Positions 1-11,800 of a DNA stretch of 64,000 bases are shown here, one piece after another. The DNA is from Antedon mediterranea (taxonomy: Eukaryota; Echinodermata; Crinoidea; Comatulida; Antedonidae). The DNA is taken from NCBI RefSeq assembly GCF_964355755.1, contig NC_092677.1, positions 4,717,001 to 4,781,000 of the forward strand. The letters run 5' to 3'. The notes under the pieces were generated by a model that worked only from the letters and a program-made list of their open reading frames with translations, had not been told where the DNA came from and did no database searches. The translations under genes and the position numbers were made by a program. Positions within the stretch are counted from its first letter, which is position 1; the number at the start of each line of letters is the position of its first letter.

Positions 1-1884
1 ACGTTATATCTACTTCTTACATTGATCGTAGTTCATAGATTTATTTTTTATTATTTCCAATCGATTAAAAGACCTTTTCATATCACAAACAATGATCGTG
101 TGCGTGGTCCAAAACAAGAACTTAAATAAAATAAACTATAGGCTATGCATACTGGAAAATTATATCAAGGCCTATACCTGCTTTACAGTTCTCAAGTGTT
201 GCTGTTTGTTTTAGCTTTCCATTCTCTGCATAACACGTAATATTTGGTTTACATATCTCATCATTAATTTCTATAGTTGCTGTATTGTCTGCTTTTACAA
301 CCACTTCTCCATCTTTTAATATCAATACTGATGTTGGCTTGGGATGGCCCTCTGCTGTACAAGTTGCAATACCATCTCCAAATGCAAAAGTAACATGAAT
401 AGCTAAAAAAATAATAATACAATCGGCATTATAGGCTACGGTTGATGCAACTCGATTCGTAATGACCATTTGTTTTTAGCATTTGGGTAAAATATATTAG
501 TTAGAAGAATTGGTGTAGAGGCGGGTGGGGGCGGGGGGGGGGGGAGGGGGTCCAAAAGGGAAAGGTTTATACTGATATTGTCCAAATAAGATCAATATTA
601 ATTTGACATACTATAAACAAGTATGTTCATCTGTTTTCCCAAAAGGGAAAGGTTTATACTGATATTGTCCAAATAAGATCAATATTAATTTGACATACTA
701 TAAACAAGTATGTTCATCTGTTTTCCAACACTTGTTTTAGCATCCTCGCCTTTAAACTGATCACTTTCTGCTTTACATGTATATCTCCCACCATCTTCTT
801 GAGTAGCTGATTTTATTTCAAGAACTGACTCTGTACTGTTATTGGTAATCTCATATCTAGAAGGGTTGTTGGTGTTGACTGTCTGTCCATCTTTATACCA
901 AGTAATGTGAGGAATAGAATCACCATCAGGTTTACTACAGGTAAAGGTCACTGATTGACCTTCATAGACACTACTTGATGAGGCATCAAGAAGTGGTTGA
1001 TCTAAATCTGAAGAAAAATAAGACGCTAGATTACTGGGCTTGCCATATTCAACACCTGTAAACAGGTGGACTGAGAAATCTGTGATCATCAACAAGAAAA
1101 CTAAAAACGAAAATATCCTTTAGCAGATTCTTTGCTATTTAAGAGAATTTAATCTGTGTTACTCACAGTATACAGTTAGAATAGATGGATTTGAGCCTCT
1201 AATTATCCCCTCCGTTGTTCGTATTTCACACTGAAATGTTCGTCCAGAATCAGATCTCATTGGCTGTGACATCACCAAGTCAGCTTTCTCGGGTGTTGTA
1301 TTTAATGTAAAACGCCCGTTTTTAATCTTAATATCATTAACAAGGTTAATAGTAGATCCATCTTCATTTAGTTCATTCCATTCTATTGCAACAGGTCTAG
1401 TAGAAGTAAATTGTGAATAATCACAAGTTATCACTACTTCAACATCACCTTCTTTGGCTGTCTGGTCAGACGTTGTCACCAATTGACCACGTGATTCTAA
1501 AGATTAAGAATGCAAAACGTTACTCTCTTGCTTATGCATAAATTTATAGGCTATTATTATGGAAAACTATAAGCAATATAGCCTTTTCCGTTTTTTAAAA
1601 CTTTAAGTAACATGATTGATGAATTGATACATTTTCTGATAATAAAGTATAAGTTATAAAGCAAAGAAGTAATCATGTATACATAACAACATTTATTCGT
1701 CCAATTGTGTCCTGTTTTAGATTTAACATTCATTTGTCTTTTTTTTAAACAGATACAAATTATAATGCATGCGTCTGGCTGAACATTGATTATCAATTGA
1801 AGACTATTACTGGCATATTACTCTGAATTAGTTTACCGAATAAAGAGTGTATAACAATTAACAGCACCAACCATACAGCCATAT
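1..1884 (-). CDS. IgR1: Ig-superfamily receptor, 3' part outside window
   Basis: Four coding exons can be read on the minus strand. The signal-peptide exon is 1884-1837, with ATG at 1882-1880, peptide MAVWLVLLIVIHSLF and donor GTAAAC. The V-type Ig exon is 1496-1167, with the ITCDYSQ and FQCEI cysteines. The I-set-like Ig exon is 1007-699, with TFTCSKP, ITWYKDG and GRYTCKAES. The small third Ig exon is 402-178, with CTAEGHPKP and LTCYAEN-like strands (ITCYAEN here). Exon junctions are phase 1-1, the usual arrangement for Ig modules, and splice dinucleotides fit at each edge. The transmembrane and tail exons expected from IgR3 lie left of base 1. The protein should be a secreted-pathway cell-surface receptor; the ligand is unknown. 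It is closest to IgR3, whose block at 13.3-16.3 kb is nearly the same sequence. An 87-bp duplication copies the donor of the I-set exon. Confidence 0.8.
552..725. repeat. 87-bp tandem direct duplication over a splice donor
   Basis: Copies at 552-638 and 639-725 are almost identical. The right copy holds the last codons and the GTATGT donor of the IgR1 I-set exon. The left copy repeats the same exon end and donor downstream in the intron. A G-rich run (about 524-550) lies immediately left. The equivalent site in IgR3 (13,920-13,960) has one copy only, so the duplication is recent. Confidence 0.9.
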
Positions 1885-2360
1885 CTGAGGGGAAATGATA
1901 ATATTTACATTCAATAGCATAAATTAATCTTGAAGTTCACATATATCATTGATGTAGTGTATGCCTTATCTGTTTCACTATTGTTACTATCAATAGGCCT
2001 AATTAATAAATAGAATGTAAATAATAAAGTGTACAAAGAAAAGTACTGTAACTATATAAACAAAGCTAACAGTTATAAACTCATATTAAACATAATATAC
2101 ATTGAGGACACTACATCTGTATTCGATACTCATGTCGATTGGTTAGAAAGTGTATAATAATAAAAACAACAGATATGTAACATTTCTTGTCGTCCGCGGC
2201 TAACGTAATCCCAGTAACTTATTGATAACGTCATTAAATATATCAATGTCAACAACACGCTCCTACGTTACCCACTTAAAATACGATTATCTTTCTTGGT
2301 CATTTTGTAACCATTTAATAATTATCAGTTATCATAATAATCAGTTACATTAATTACTCA

Positions 2361-2385
2361 CCTCTATCTCTGTGTACTTGCATCT
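2361..2385 (-). other. Conserved 5' non-coding exon (3' end) of the receptor array
   Basis: The reverse strand reads AGATAGAG followed by the donor GTGAGTAA, with the exon ending at 2361. The same sequence and donor recur upstream of the other signal-peptide exons, ending at 8268 (IgR2), 15614 (IgR3), 20304 (IgR4), 22388 (IgR5) and 26961 (IgR6). I did not find it for IgR7. Each signal-peptide exon has an acceptor (CAG) two bases before its ATG, so a separate upstream leader exon is expected, and this conserved donor is the best candidate. The 5' limit of the exon and the transcription start cannot be set from sequence alone. Confidence 0.5.
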
Positions 2386-2992
2386 CTGTGTTTTTAATTT
2401 TACGCAATAAGATATACATATACAATCGTAGATATATATGTAATTTATTTGTTTCGATCTCGTAAAAAGAAGTCATTATAATCTCGCTTTTTAAACTAAC
2501 TTTTCGGAGACAAGTAGTTAATACGTTCAATCACATTGCTTCTTGTTTTCCAGTTAAAATTATTATTTCTGCTACCCGGAAAAGTGTATTGTTTAATTAT
2601 TCAAATAGTGTAGTAAAAAGATACTGGTCACAAATGTATTGTTGATTGTTGTTAATATCAGGCAACACTGTGATTTCACTCTGCAGCTGTGTCAGTTATT
2701 TCCAGCCTACTTATTATAAACATGTTGCTGCTTTATGTATTTTATACGGCGATGATATAACTAATTACACTTCATTTCATAAATATAATAATAGTCAACT
2801 CACAACACTATTTGCCACACCGTTTATTTTTAGTTATTGTCTTAAAATGCCTCTCTATAAAATATTTGTATACAAAAATGGTATCTCACTGGGTAATGTA
2901 AACAATCCCCGTTCTTATTGAAATAAAAACGTATAGCACAAACAATAATCCTCCAAAAACACCAAGGAACTATAATAGATTGACTATTAGAA

Positions 2993-3940
2993 TATATTAC
3001 ATAGCCTATGTAAATACGCGAACGTGATTGGTTGAAACTGCATCACATGACTACCGCTGCGAGGATCGTAAATCGTATATATTCTCGAGAACGATGATAT
3101 TGACTGTGTAATTTTCGCGTAATTATCGTGTCCCCTGTCATTAAACATATAGATTCTCGAGTACGATGATATTGACTGTGTAATTTTCGTGTGCCAACAC
3201 TCGCGTTGCCGATAAATAAACAAAAGTCATCTACTCGATCTTGAACTCGGGTGGAATTGTTACTCCATCGCAAGACAACGCTTCAACCGCTGGGCCACGG
3301 AAGTTGCTTGAAGAAATTAATCTTCTAAACTATTTAAGCTATGCATACATAGCGCCCTCATTTGTTATAAGTCCACCCTAAATGTGATGAAACACCGTTT
3401 ATGATTGGTCAATACTCACGGTAGTAACCTAGTAACTAGTACGCGCTGAACATCCGGTGATTCGGCTCCTCGAAGATCGAGAAGACGACGAATTGTTTAT
3501 TCGGCCTACCTGATTATAATATTATTATTAATAGGCTTATTGATGGAAATTCTTCTGTTAATTTAAACGACCTAGGCCTAAGTGAATATTTTATTGCCAA
3601 GGAATCATTAATTAGTAATTATCTGTATATTATTCTTCGCAAGGTAAGGTGTCTAGGCAGTACAATACAATAAGGAGGCCTAGGCCCTACAGTAGCTAGC
3701 CTATCTTCACCCAACCCAGCAGACTTGTTCTTGGCTATATAATATAACAGATATTGCCTTTTATATCGGTTAAATATAAGATTTGACATCCCCTCGGGAA
3801 TGATATTAAGTTCTCGGGGAATATATATTTCCCTCAGCTGGCGCTTCGGGAAATATATATTCCCTCGAACTTAATATCATTCCCTCGGGGATGTCAAATC
3901 TTATATTTAACCTCTAAGCAGTCAATATCTGTATAATAAT
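2993..3940. mobile_element. About 950-bp insertion absent from the paralogous block
   Basis: Sequence on both sides (to about 2992 and from about 3941) is continuous in the duplicate block at about 16,257-16,265, which lacks everything between. The insert contains a 37-bp direct repeat (3081-3117 and 3153-3189), a tRNA-like piece on the minus strand near 3236-3300 (A-box-like GGCCCAGCGG and B-box-like GAGTTCAAG), an AGGCCT-rich stretch and a large fold-back (3747-3932). It may be one composite element or nested insertions. A deletion in the other block is the alternative. No coding sequence was recognised. Confidence 0.6.
3747..3932. repeat. Long fold-back palindrome (MITE-like)
   Basis: The inner arms at 3768-3837 and 3843-3912 are near-perfect reverse complements. 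They contain GGTTAAATATAAGATTTGAC on the left and its complement on the right, with a short CAGCTGGCGC-like loop region. The outer arms ACAGATATTG (3747-3756) and CAATATCTGT (3923-3932) extend the stem past small bulges. Nothing in it looks coding. It resembles a fold-back MITE or a hairpin left by one. Confidence 0.85.
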
Positions 3941-4449
3941 TGGTACATTTTTTGCTGTATATAAACTACGCGAGAAAAGCAGTACAATTAAGAATAAACT
4001 ATAACTACACACATTTAAGTATAAACATTTCTACCTATTTTACAATGCTCTAATTACATTAGTAGGCCTAGTCCCTTAGATGATAATAACGAGAATAAAC
4101 AGAACTTATTGTATACATAAATTACGCTTAAGCAGCTTCCAATTGTTATTGTACTGTAGGCCTATATTATACTTAAGTTTTTGTTATGACTCTCGTATAC
4201 TCATAAACAATTGGATAAACTCTCGCTTAGAGCAAGGTTTCATTTCCTCGTTAACCATTTATTTTATGTGTTTGTTATTAATTTCCGTCATGCAGAATAA
4301 TATAACAATTTGTGTTTGTATTTATTAAGTTATATATTTAATTATAGAACTGTTGAGAATAATGTAGTTCTAGAGCCTTTCCCGTTTGTGACGTACTAGT
4401 AACACTATCACGTGACACATCCTTCGTACTGGGGATTCTGACATTTTAT

Positions 4450-7400
4450 CTAAATCTTTCCTCCTGTTTTCTGAAGAAAAAAAATATAACAATATTGATT
4501 ATTATCGAGATTAATTGATTTTTAAAACTCAAAACAAATAATAATGTTTTTATGGACTTTGACATTATATAAAATATTAATATCAATGCTATTACAAACC
4601 AGTGCACATCCTTTTCCTAAACAAAATTAGAGTTCCAAGTTTGTTAATTAGTTTAAATTAGGTCAAACGTCTTGTGTGGCGATGTCCGGTAATGTTATGG
4701 TGACATAGCCCTACGTTTATTATTGTTCGTTTAATATGTTTACTTGTACTTTTGAAATACATACTATTATTGACGCAGGCATGACATATCCCTCGTCATC
4801 TTCGATATCAGAGTTTGCTGAAACTTTCAATTCTTGGTAGTGATGGTCTTGACATTCGACTTTTACTTCTCTCTGTTAAACAATAGATGGTATTTATTTA
4901 ATCAAGTTTAGTTTTTGTGTGAAATAAGAAAATGTAAATGAACTGTAATTATTTGTTGAGTTTAAATTGTGTTACTTGAATTTACTCTCCACTTTTGAGA
5001 TACATACTTCTTTATCAGACATAGGCCTAACATATTCCTCGTCATCATTGTCAACATCAGTGTTTGCCGAAACTTGTAAATCTTCATATTGGTGACTTTG
5101 ACGTTCTATTTCTCTTACTTCTCTCTGTTAAACAATAGAGACGGTGTTTTGTAGTAAACATACTTTTAAGGTCAATTTAAACAGACGAGCTTAACTTAAA
5201 TTTTACCCGTATTCCTGTCCTTGATCTTTGTTTATTTGTCGTCCCGGTAACAGCAGACTCCATGGGTTCTTTCTTTAGCCATTTGTAATCCTCAGAATTT
5301 GAAGAAAATTGCAATGCTTGATACTGAGACTTTTGGCACTTGGAAAGGATTTTTTTTATTTGTTTAACCTTATAAAAGAGAAAAGTAACGATAACTCATA
5401 ACAAATTACCTCCGCCAAAGTTATATTTTCACCCATGATTGTGTATGTTAGTGTGTTTCATTTTCAAATCTCACCAAACTCGGAGACAAAGATCTACAGG
5501 TATGACTCAATTCTCACCGGAGGGGGTTAGATGTTATGTAGGGGAATTACTGTAGGTGGATGTATGCATTCTTAGATTAGCCTCTAGTGTATATCTGAAT
5601 TATATTTGAATTTGAAATATTTCTTAATGAACCTAAAAATACTTACATAGATATGACGGGTTATTATAAACGTCAGGACAACGCATAGAATTGCCGTTAT
5701 TGCTATTGTTAGCACTGTACTTATTGCATGCGAACAACCACCTAAAAGGTACAAAGTAACATGTTGAAATTGACCTCTGCATTCACCAGCACACACCAAC
5801 ACTCATACATTCAAACAATGAACAAGCGCTGTATCCAAAATGTATCAAGCCACCGTGTGCATAACAAAATACTCAATGTTATCTTTTCGACCATTACAAC
5901 CCTAGGTTAAATTATATATGCATTTTCTATAATCTAATTCTTTCTTGGTTAAATACATTTGATGACATGCTCTTAAGTCAAATTACCTGCGTTACAGTTC
6001 TCTAGAATAGCTGTATTACTCATTTTTTCATTCTCTGCATAACATGTAAGACTTGACTGACATATCTCATCATTAATGCCCAAGGTTACTGAATTTTCTC
6101 CTTTTATAACCAATTCTCCATCTTGTAAGATCAATATTGTTGTTGAAAGTTTGGGATAGCCCTTAGCTGTACAAGTTGCAAAACCATTTTTAGGTTTAAA
6201 TGTCACAGTGATATCTAAACAAGTTAGAATAGAAATGTAGCTTATTAATTGTGGGACAACTCTCTGGAATTGAAAAATAAGTTGTATACCTGTTAGCATT
6301 CATTAAAAAACTGTTTATTTAAACCACCATAAAAAGCCTGCCAAAGCTTCGGAAGGCAATTAAAATGTAGACAACCAATGCAAACAAACATTCTGAACCG
6401 TTTATCTTTTATCGAAAGCATCAAAAGCTTCGAATCAATGCTTTATAGGTTGGCAGGACCAATGTAGAGTGAAGTTGTAATCACTCTTACCTGGCAAAAC
6501 ATTTTAGGCCTATTGAAGATTGTACATTTACATACGGTATATATCCAATTGTTTTTCAACACTTGTTTTAGCATCATCTCCTTTTAAACTGATCACTTTC
6601 TGCTTTACATGTGTATCTCCCACCATCTTCTTCAGTAGCTGATTTAATCTTAAGAACTGACACTGTACTGTTATTTGTAATGTCATATCTAGATGGGTTG
6701 ATATTTATTCTGCATCCATCTTTAAACCACGTTAGGTCAGGAATAGGGTCTCCATCAGGTTTACTGCATGTAAATGTTACTGTTTCGTTTTTGAAGATAT
6801 TGGATGCGGAAGCACGAATAAGAGGTCTCTCTAAATCTGAGAAAACATATGGAAGAGACTACAATATTAGAGATAGTATAATTGGTTGTTTGCCTAATGT
6901 CTAGCAGATTGTATATTTAGTTAATGTGCGCATGATTTTTATAATCTGTTTAAACCATAAATTATTATTATAGGTCTATTTAATGATTTTGGTACTCACA
7001 ATACACAGTTAGAACAGATGGATTAGATAAGTGATCTAATCCATATGTTGTTTGTATCTCGCACCGAAATCTTCGCTGAGAATCATTTCTCGTTGGCTGT
7101 AACATCACCAAGTTAGCTCTCACAGATGTTATGTTCAATTCAAAACGACCATTTTCTAACACCTTATCATTTACAAAACCAGGAGTAGTGACTACGCCAT
7201 CTTCATTTAATTCATCCCATTGTACTGTATTAGATGTAGTAGAAGTAAATTGTGAATAATCACAAGTTATCACCACTTCAGCATCACCTTCTTTAGCTAT
7301 CTGGTCAGATGTTGTCACCGAATGACCATGTGATTCTAAAGATAAGGATACTATACTTATTTATTCAGTAAAACATAGGATATTAATTATGGAAAACTAT

Positions 7401-7724
7401 TGCAACCGGATTGAGCCTTTATATTTCAATTGCACTATTATTGTATAGATATTTTTTTTAATTGTCTCTTAATAAGTTAAGTTGGAGATAACGTGTCTTG
7501 GTGGTAAAGGAAAGAATCAAAAAGTAGTAACAGGCGTCTACTTGTGTCTTTTTTTTTATTTAAAATGTCTTTGTCTTTTATTTAAACAGATACAAGTTGT
7601 AATGCATCTAGCATGCAGAACATATATATTATTACTTAAAAACTACCAATAGGTAGTGTGTTACTAAATTGGTTACCGGGTAAAGAGTGTATAACAACTA
7701 ACAGCGGCAACCATAACACCATAT
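4450..7724 (-). CDS. IgR2: type-B Ig receptor with tyrosine-motif tail, frameshifted
   Basis: Exons on the minus strand: signal peptide 7724-7677 (ATG 7722-7720, MVLWLPLLVVIHSL), V-type Ig 7335-7000, I-set-like Ig 6836-6536, third Ig 6214-5987, transmembrane 5741-5647 (ISTVLTIAITAILCVVLTFI), and tail exons 5368-5207, 5124-5008, 4872-4765 and 4470-4450. Tail motifs are SQYQAL (fits SxYxxL), QYEDL, DDEEYVRP, HYQEL and DDEGYVMP. The last exon meets an in-frame TAG after seven codons, losing the final tyrosines kept in IgR7. The I-set exon has one extra base in the lysine run near 6585 (AAAA where paralogues have AAA), giving an early TGA and an exon of 301 rather than 300 nt. The gene is therefore either a recent pseudogene or carries a sequencing error. 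Type-I receptor by topology; ligand unknown. Confidence 0.7.
5404..5588. repeat. Copy of the CCTCCGCCAA repeat family
   Basis: It begins TTACCTCCGCCAAAG and ends CCTCTAGT, matching the two ends of the longer copy at 44,646-45,208, with the internal CACCAAACT-type stretch conserved. It lies in the intron after the IgR2 transmembrane exon. In IgR4 (17,723-17,822) the same repeat is truncated at exactly the place where the transmembrane exon has been lost, suggesting it took part in that deletion. Confidence 0.65.
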
Positions 7725-7975
7725 CTGAAAAAAATAAGGATTTTTACATTCAATAGATTAATTAATATCTACCGTTGATGTTGTTATAATCAACACTTAG
7801 TTCATTCACGGCCTAAAAATGTCATTATATCAACATTTCTGTCGTTGTCTTGTTGTTGCCAACCTCACATCGCCATTGATAACCTAATAACCGTAATAAA
7901 AGAATGAGATGATTCTAAATCACCGACTTCTTCTGCGAATTTCGAAGTAATGGCAACATGCTCCTGCTCATAAGA

Positions 7976-8148
7976 CCAATTCAGACAGCTTCGTACGACG
8001 AGTCGTCTCGTTGGGAGAAAATAAACATGTTTGAATTTCTCCCGACACACCAGGCAAGACGACTCGTCTCGTCGGAATTCAACTCAGACAGCACCGACGG
8101 GTCAAGAAGTTTTGGTGGGGCCTCGTCGTACAACGCTGTCTGAGTTGG
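7976..8148. mobile_element. Short inverted-repeat element (MITE), copy 1
   Basis: The ends CCAATTCAGACAGC and GCTGTCTGAGTTGG are inverted repeats extending through GTACGACGAG on both sides. The interior has further CGTCTCGTCG inverted pairs. It sits in the intron between the leader exon and signal-peptide exon of IgR2. Copies at 20,019-20,190 (IgR4) and 22,097-22,268 (IgR5) are in the same intron position, so they spread with the gene duplication rather than by separate insertions. Confidence 0.7.
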
Positions 8149-8832
8149 CCTTACACGTTTACACATAAATATAATATATGGATTACAGTCATCGTCGAAC
8201 ACCAATCAACAAGGGCTTAAAAACTTATGATTTTATAAATTTTATTTAAATGATATTTATTACTCACCTCTATCTCTAGGCCTATACCTGCTTATCCGCG
8301 TTTTCGATTTGTACGTATAAATAAGATATAAAGGCAATATTTGATATATATGTAATTTATTTTTTCAGAACAATTGATGATGCTAAAAAGCTAAGCGTTA
8401 GTTTCAATTATGTTATATCTAAATCTACAAACTTCTTTGTACAGTACAGTAGACTCTCGAATCAGATCGACTGATTTGTTGTTCCCCGAAAACATGAAAA
8501 ATGAAGATTAATAATATAAAAAAATCAGACTTTCCATTTGGCATTTCAAATAAAGTTATTCACTTCCGTAGACAAACGAACATAAATAATGATTTTACTT
8601 ATGAAAATACAATAAAAAACGGCTAGGCCTATATTTCAGGTAAATAATTAGTGAATAAAAAATATGTGAAATTAAAATGGCATTTTTAACAAAACAATGT
8701 GTTTTAAATATATTTTCTAAGGAGACAATATGCCTATCTTTAATCAAAACTGTAGTAAAAATACAATAAATACGCAATTTTCCTTGCTAATTTATTTTCT
8801 TTAAAGTTAAAATAAATGTACGTGAAAACGAC

Positions 8833-11800
8833 TTATGTATTCCGAATGTTAGAATAATGTGATTCTCCTCCTAAAACGTTTCCCTTATTTGACAACGTAC
8901 TGACAACACATTTCCCCTCACTTAGGTTCGGCTCTTCGTAAATGGCAGCACTTTCCGAATCTTTCACTTCTTGATATTGATTATTACTTTCGATTTCTCT
9001 TACCCGTCTCTGCACCCGTCGATGCGCCTGCTTGAAACAAATATGTATTTATATATTAACAATGATAAAGATATGCACACTGAATTTGTTACTAAAGGAA
9101 TACCGTATATAAATAAAAAACATGAATATAGAAATAAAGATGCAACCTGTCCCGATCTATCATAGGGATAACCGGTATGGTTCACTAAAATATTTATATT
9201 TCTAGTTTCTGTAGAAGCAACCACACGTGTTATTATCAGTGTTGCTTCTGATCACACAACTTTGTTTATGGAGGACGTAAGCGTAACGTAAAGCTCTGTC
9301 TATTCTAACAAACTTTATGTGATAAAAAAATGATGTAATATCACTACCATATTTGAGCATATCACTACCATATTTGGGCACATCACACTTTTTTTGCAAA
9401 ACTAGTTTGATAGTGTAGACAGAGCTTAATTGATTTGGCCAATCACAAGCGATGGATTATTTTAACTTTCACTTGTCATTGATCAATTCGCATGTGTTGC
9501 GTCTAAACAAAAGAAGTTAAAGCGTGGTTCCCACTAGCGACGCATCACAAGGATGTAACGCAACGCAAGTTAATTGACCAATCACAAGCGATGGCTTATT
9601 CGCTTGTGATTGCTAAAGGCCGGTGCACACCAAACGCGAAGCCGCGAATTTCGCGTTAAAAAGTGACGCACGCGGCAGGCGACGGACGCTTCCAGTGTGA
9701 ACATACAAGCGAACAGTGTACGATAGTCGAATTTCAACTTCAACGCGTTGAAAACGACAGCCGCGAAGGCTTCGCACGCGAATTTTCAAAAGTTGAACCT
9801 TGGTCAACTTTTTGAGGCGTCGCGAGCGCGGTTTGCGTTCGTCAACCAATCAGAAGTCAGGAATATCTCTCAATCGACGACACCGACGGCAAAAAAATGG
9901 TGGCTGACGAGCGAGGTCTTTATGGAAATACTTACCCTTCTTGTCTTTACGATAAGGGAAGTAAGTCATACACAGACAGAAACATAAGGATTAATGCATG
10001 AAGACAATAATTTCAGACAAACATCTGTGTAGAAGAATGCCAGAAAAACTAGGCCTAAAACGCGTCAGAGATCAATTTGTAAAGTGAGTTGACAAGCCTA
10101 TTTCTAGCCTAGGCCTAGGCCCTAGGCCTACCTAGGTTTAGGCAATACTAGGGCCTAGCTAGGCCTACCTAGCCTAGGCTACATATACCCTAGTAGGCTA
10201 GGCCATGCCAAGTAGTACTTATAGGCCTACATAATACTTACTAATCCCTACTAGTCTATGTGCTAGGCCAGGCCTAGCCTAGGTTAAGCCTACTACTAAA
10301 TATGAGTACAGTACCTAGCCTACTTATTATTATTAATTAATATTTATAGGCCTAATATTTAGTTGATTTAGTGTTGTAAGGCTAGGATAGGCCTAGTAGT
10401 AGTAATATTAATACATAAATACTGTTGTTTTTTTTAGGTCAATTAGATGAACATTGATAAATGGGATCCTTCAGGCTATTACCAGCGTTACAAACTCCAC
10501 CAATGACCAAGCTAGTAGTTTAAGCGGCCAGTATTATTATTGCCATGGAATTAAGAGCAATTGCTCCTCAAAAACGTGGACTGGCAATTATGAGGCTGAT
10601 ACAGGTTTGTATAGACTTTTTTCAAATGGGTATGTCAGTTGGTGACATACATTGGCCAGAAAAAAATGATTTGAGCAATATGCCTTACTATAGCAATTTT
10701 TTAATACTTGTTTCATTTTTTTTTTAATAGAAAATGGAAGAGATTAAGGAGGAGTTGGACTGTAACTAGTATTTATTAAGTGGTTATAGAAGGAAAGCTG
10801 AACTGAATGTCTTTTTTTAGCAATAGAGAACACATGGAAATATATGTATATGTTTTGTTATACTCCAATACTAAAAAAATAGTCAAATTGGCTGCCAGCT
10901 AATGGAATGTTTTTCATTTTATAAGTGAAAACATAAGTTTTGTTGGGTTTTTTCTATGTAAGTGATCTTAACTTCTATAATTTAAAATTTTTTTTATTTC
11001 TCTATTTTATGTACTTTCACTATTATATATTCATATTTTAGTCTACTCTGTAGCAATGTTAGTATACTTAGGCATACGGGAGTCACGACTTAAAGTTCAG
11101 TGAACTTACTGTGACTTCCATCCACCCACATTTAATATATTATGTTATGTAAATGTAAATGATATATATATAATATATAAGTGAGTGGAAAAAATAAATA
11201 AACGAAACGAAACGAAACGAAACTTTGTTAAAACTACAAAATGGCCTATTCAAATTTGATTTTAATCATCTTCATTTTTCATGATTCTATGGGACAATAC
11301 ATCTTTAAGTTTAGTGTCATTTTTTGGAAAAGATATATTGTCTTCCTGAAAATATAATTTAAAACATTTTCGTTGTGTGTAATACAGTATAACACTTTAG
11401 GGTTAGTTATTCACTTTTAACAATAATAATATTTCTTCAATTTTCATTTTTTTTGGGATGATACATTTTAAATTTATTATTTTGATATTATTTTGCAAAA
11501 GTATTCAGGAGTAGTAAAAAAGAAAATCTGGTTGATATTTAATGATACCTTTAAAAACAATGATTCACTATTTCAATAAGTGTATTTATGTGAAAAAAAA
11601 GTCATAAGATAATAAATACAGTGTAAATATGAGTTTGGGACATTTATTACATTTAATCAAATGAGAATAAAACTGTATGTTTTGTCATGAATAATATAAT
11701 ATTTAATAATAATTAGAAAATAAATGTGAAAACTTTACATTAATATATAGGCATATAGTTTATATTTTTAAAGTGACAAACCCATGAAGATTCCCAGTTC

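Noticed and set aside
7958-8205. Overlapping short open frames on both strands
   Set aside because: They coincide with the inverted-repeat MITE and read similar peptides on both strands, as a palindrome would.
9046-9399. Short minus-strand frames upstream of the IgR3 last exon
   Set aside because: They lie in the intron, repeat in each paralogous block, and lack splice-compatible ends or domains.
9748-9987. Open frame on plus strand within the TTAA element
   Set aside because: Short, no domain recognised, and located in inverted-repeat-rich transposon sequence; probably chance.
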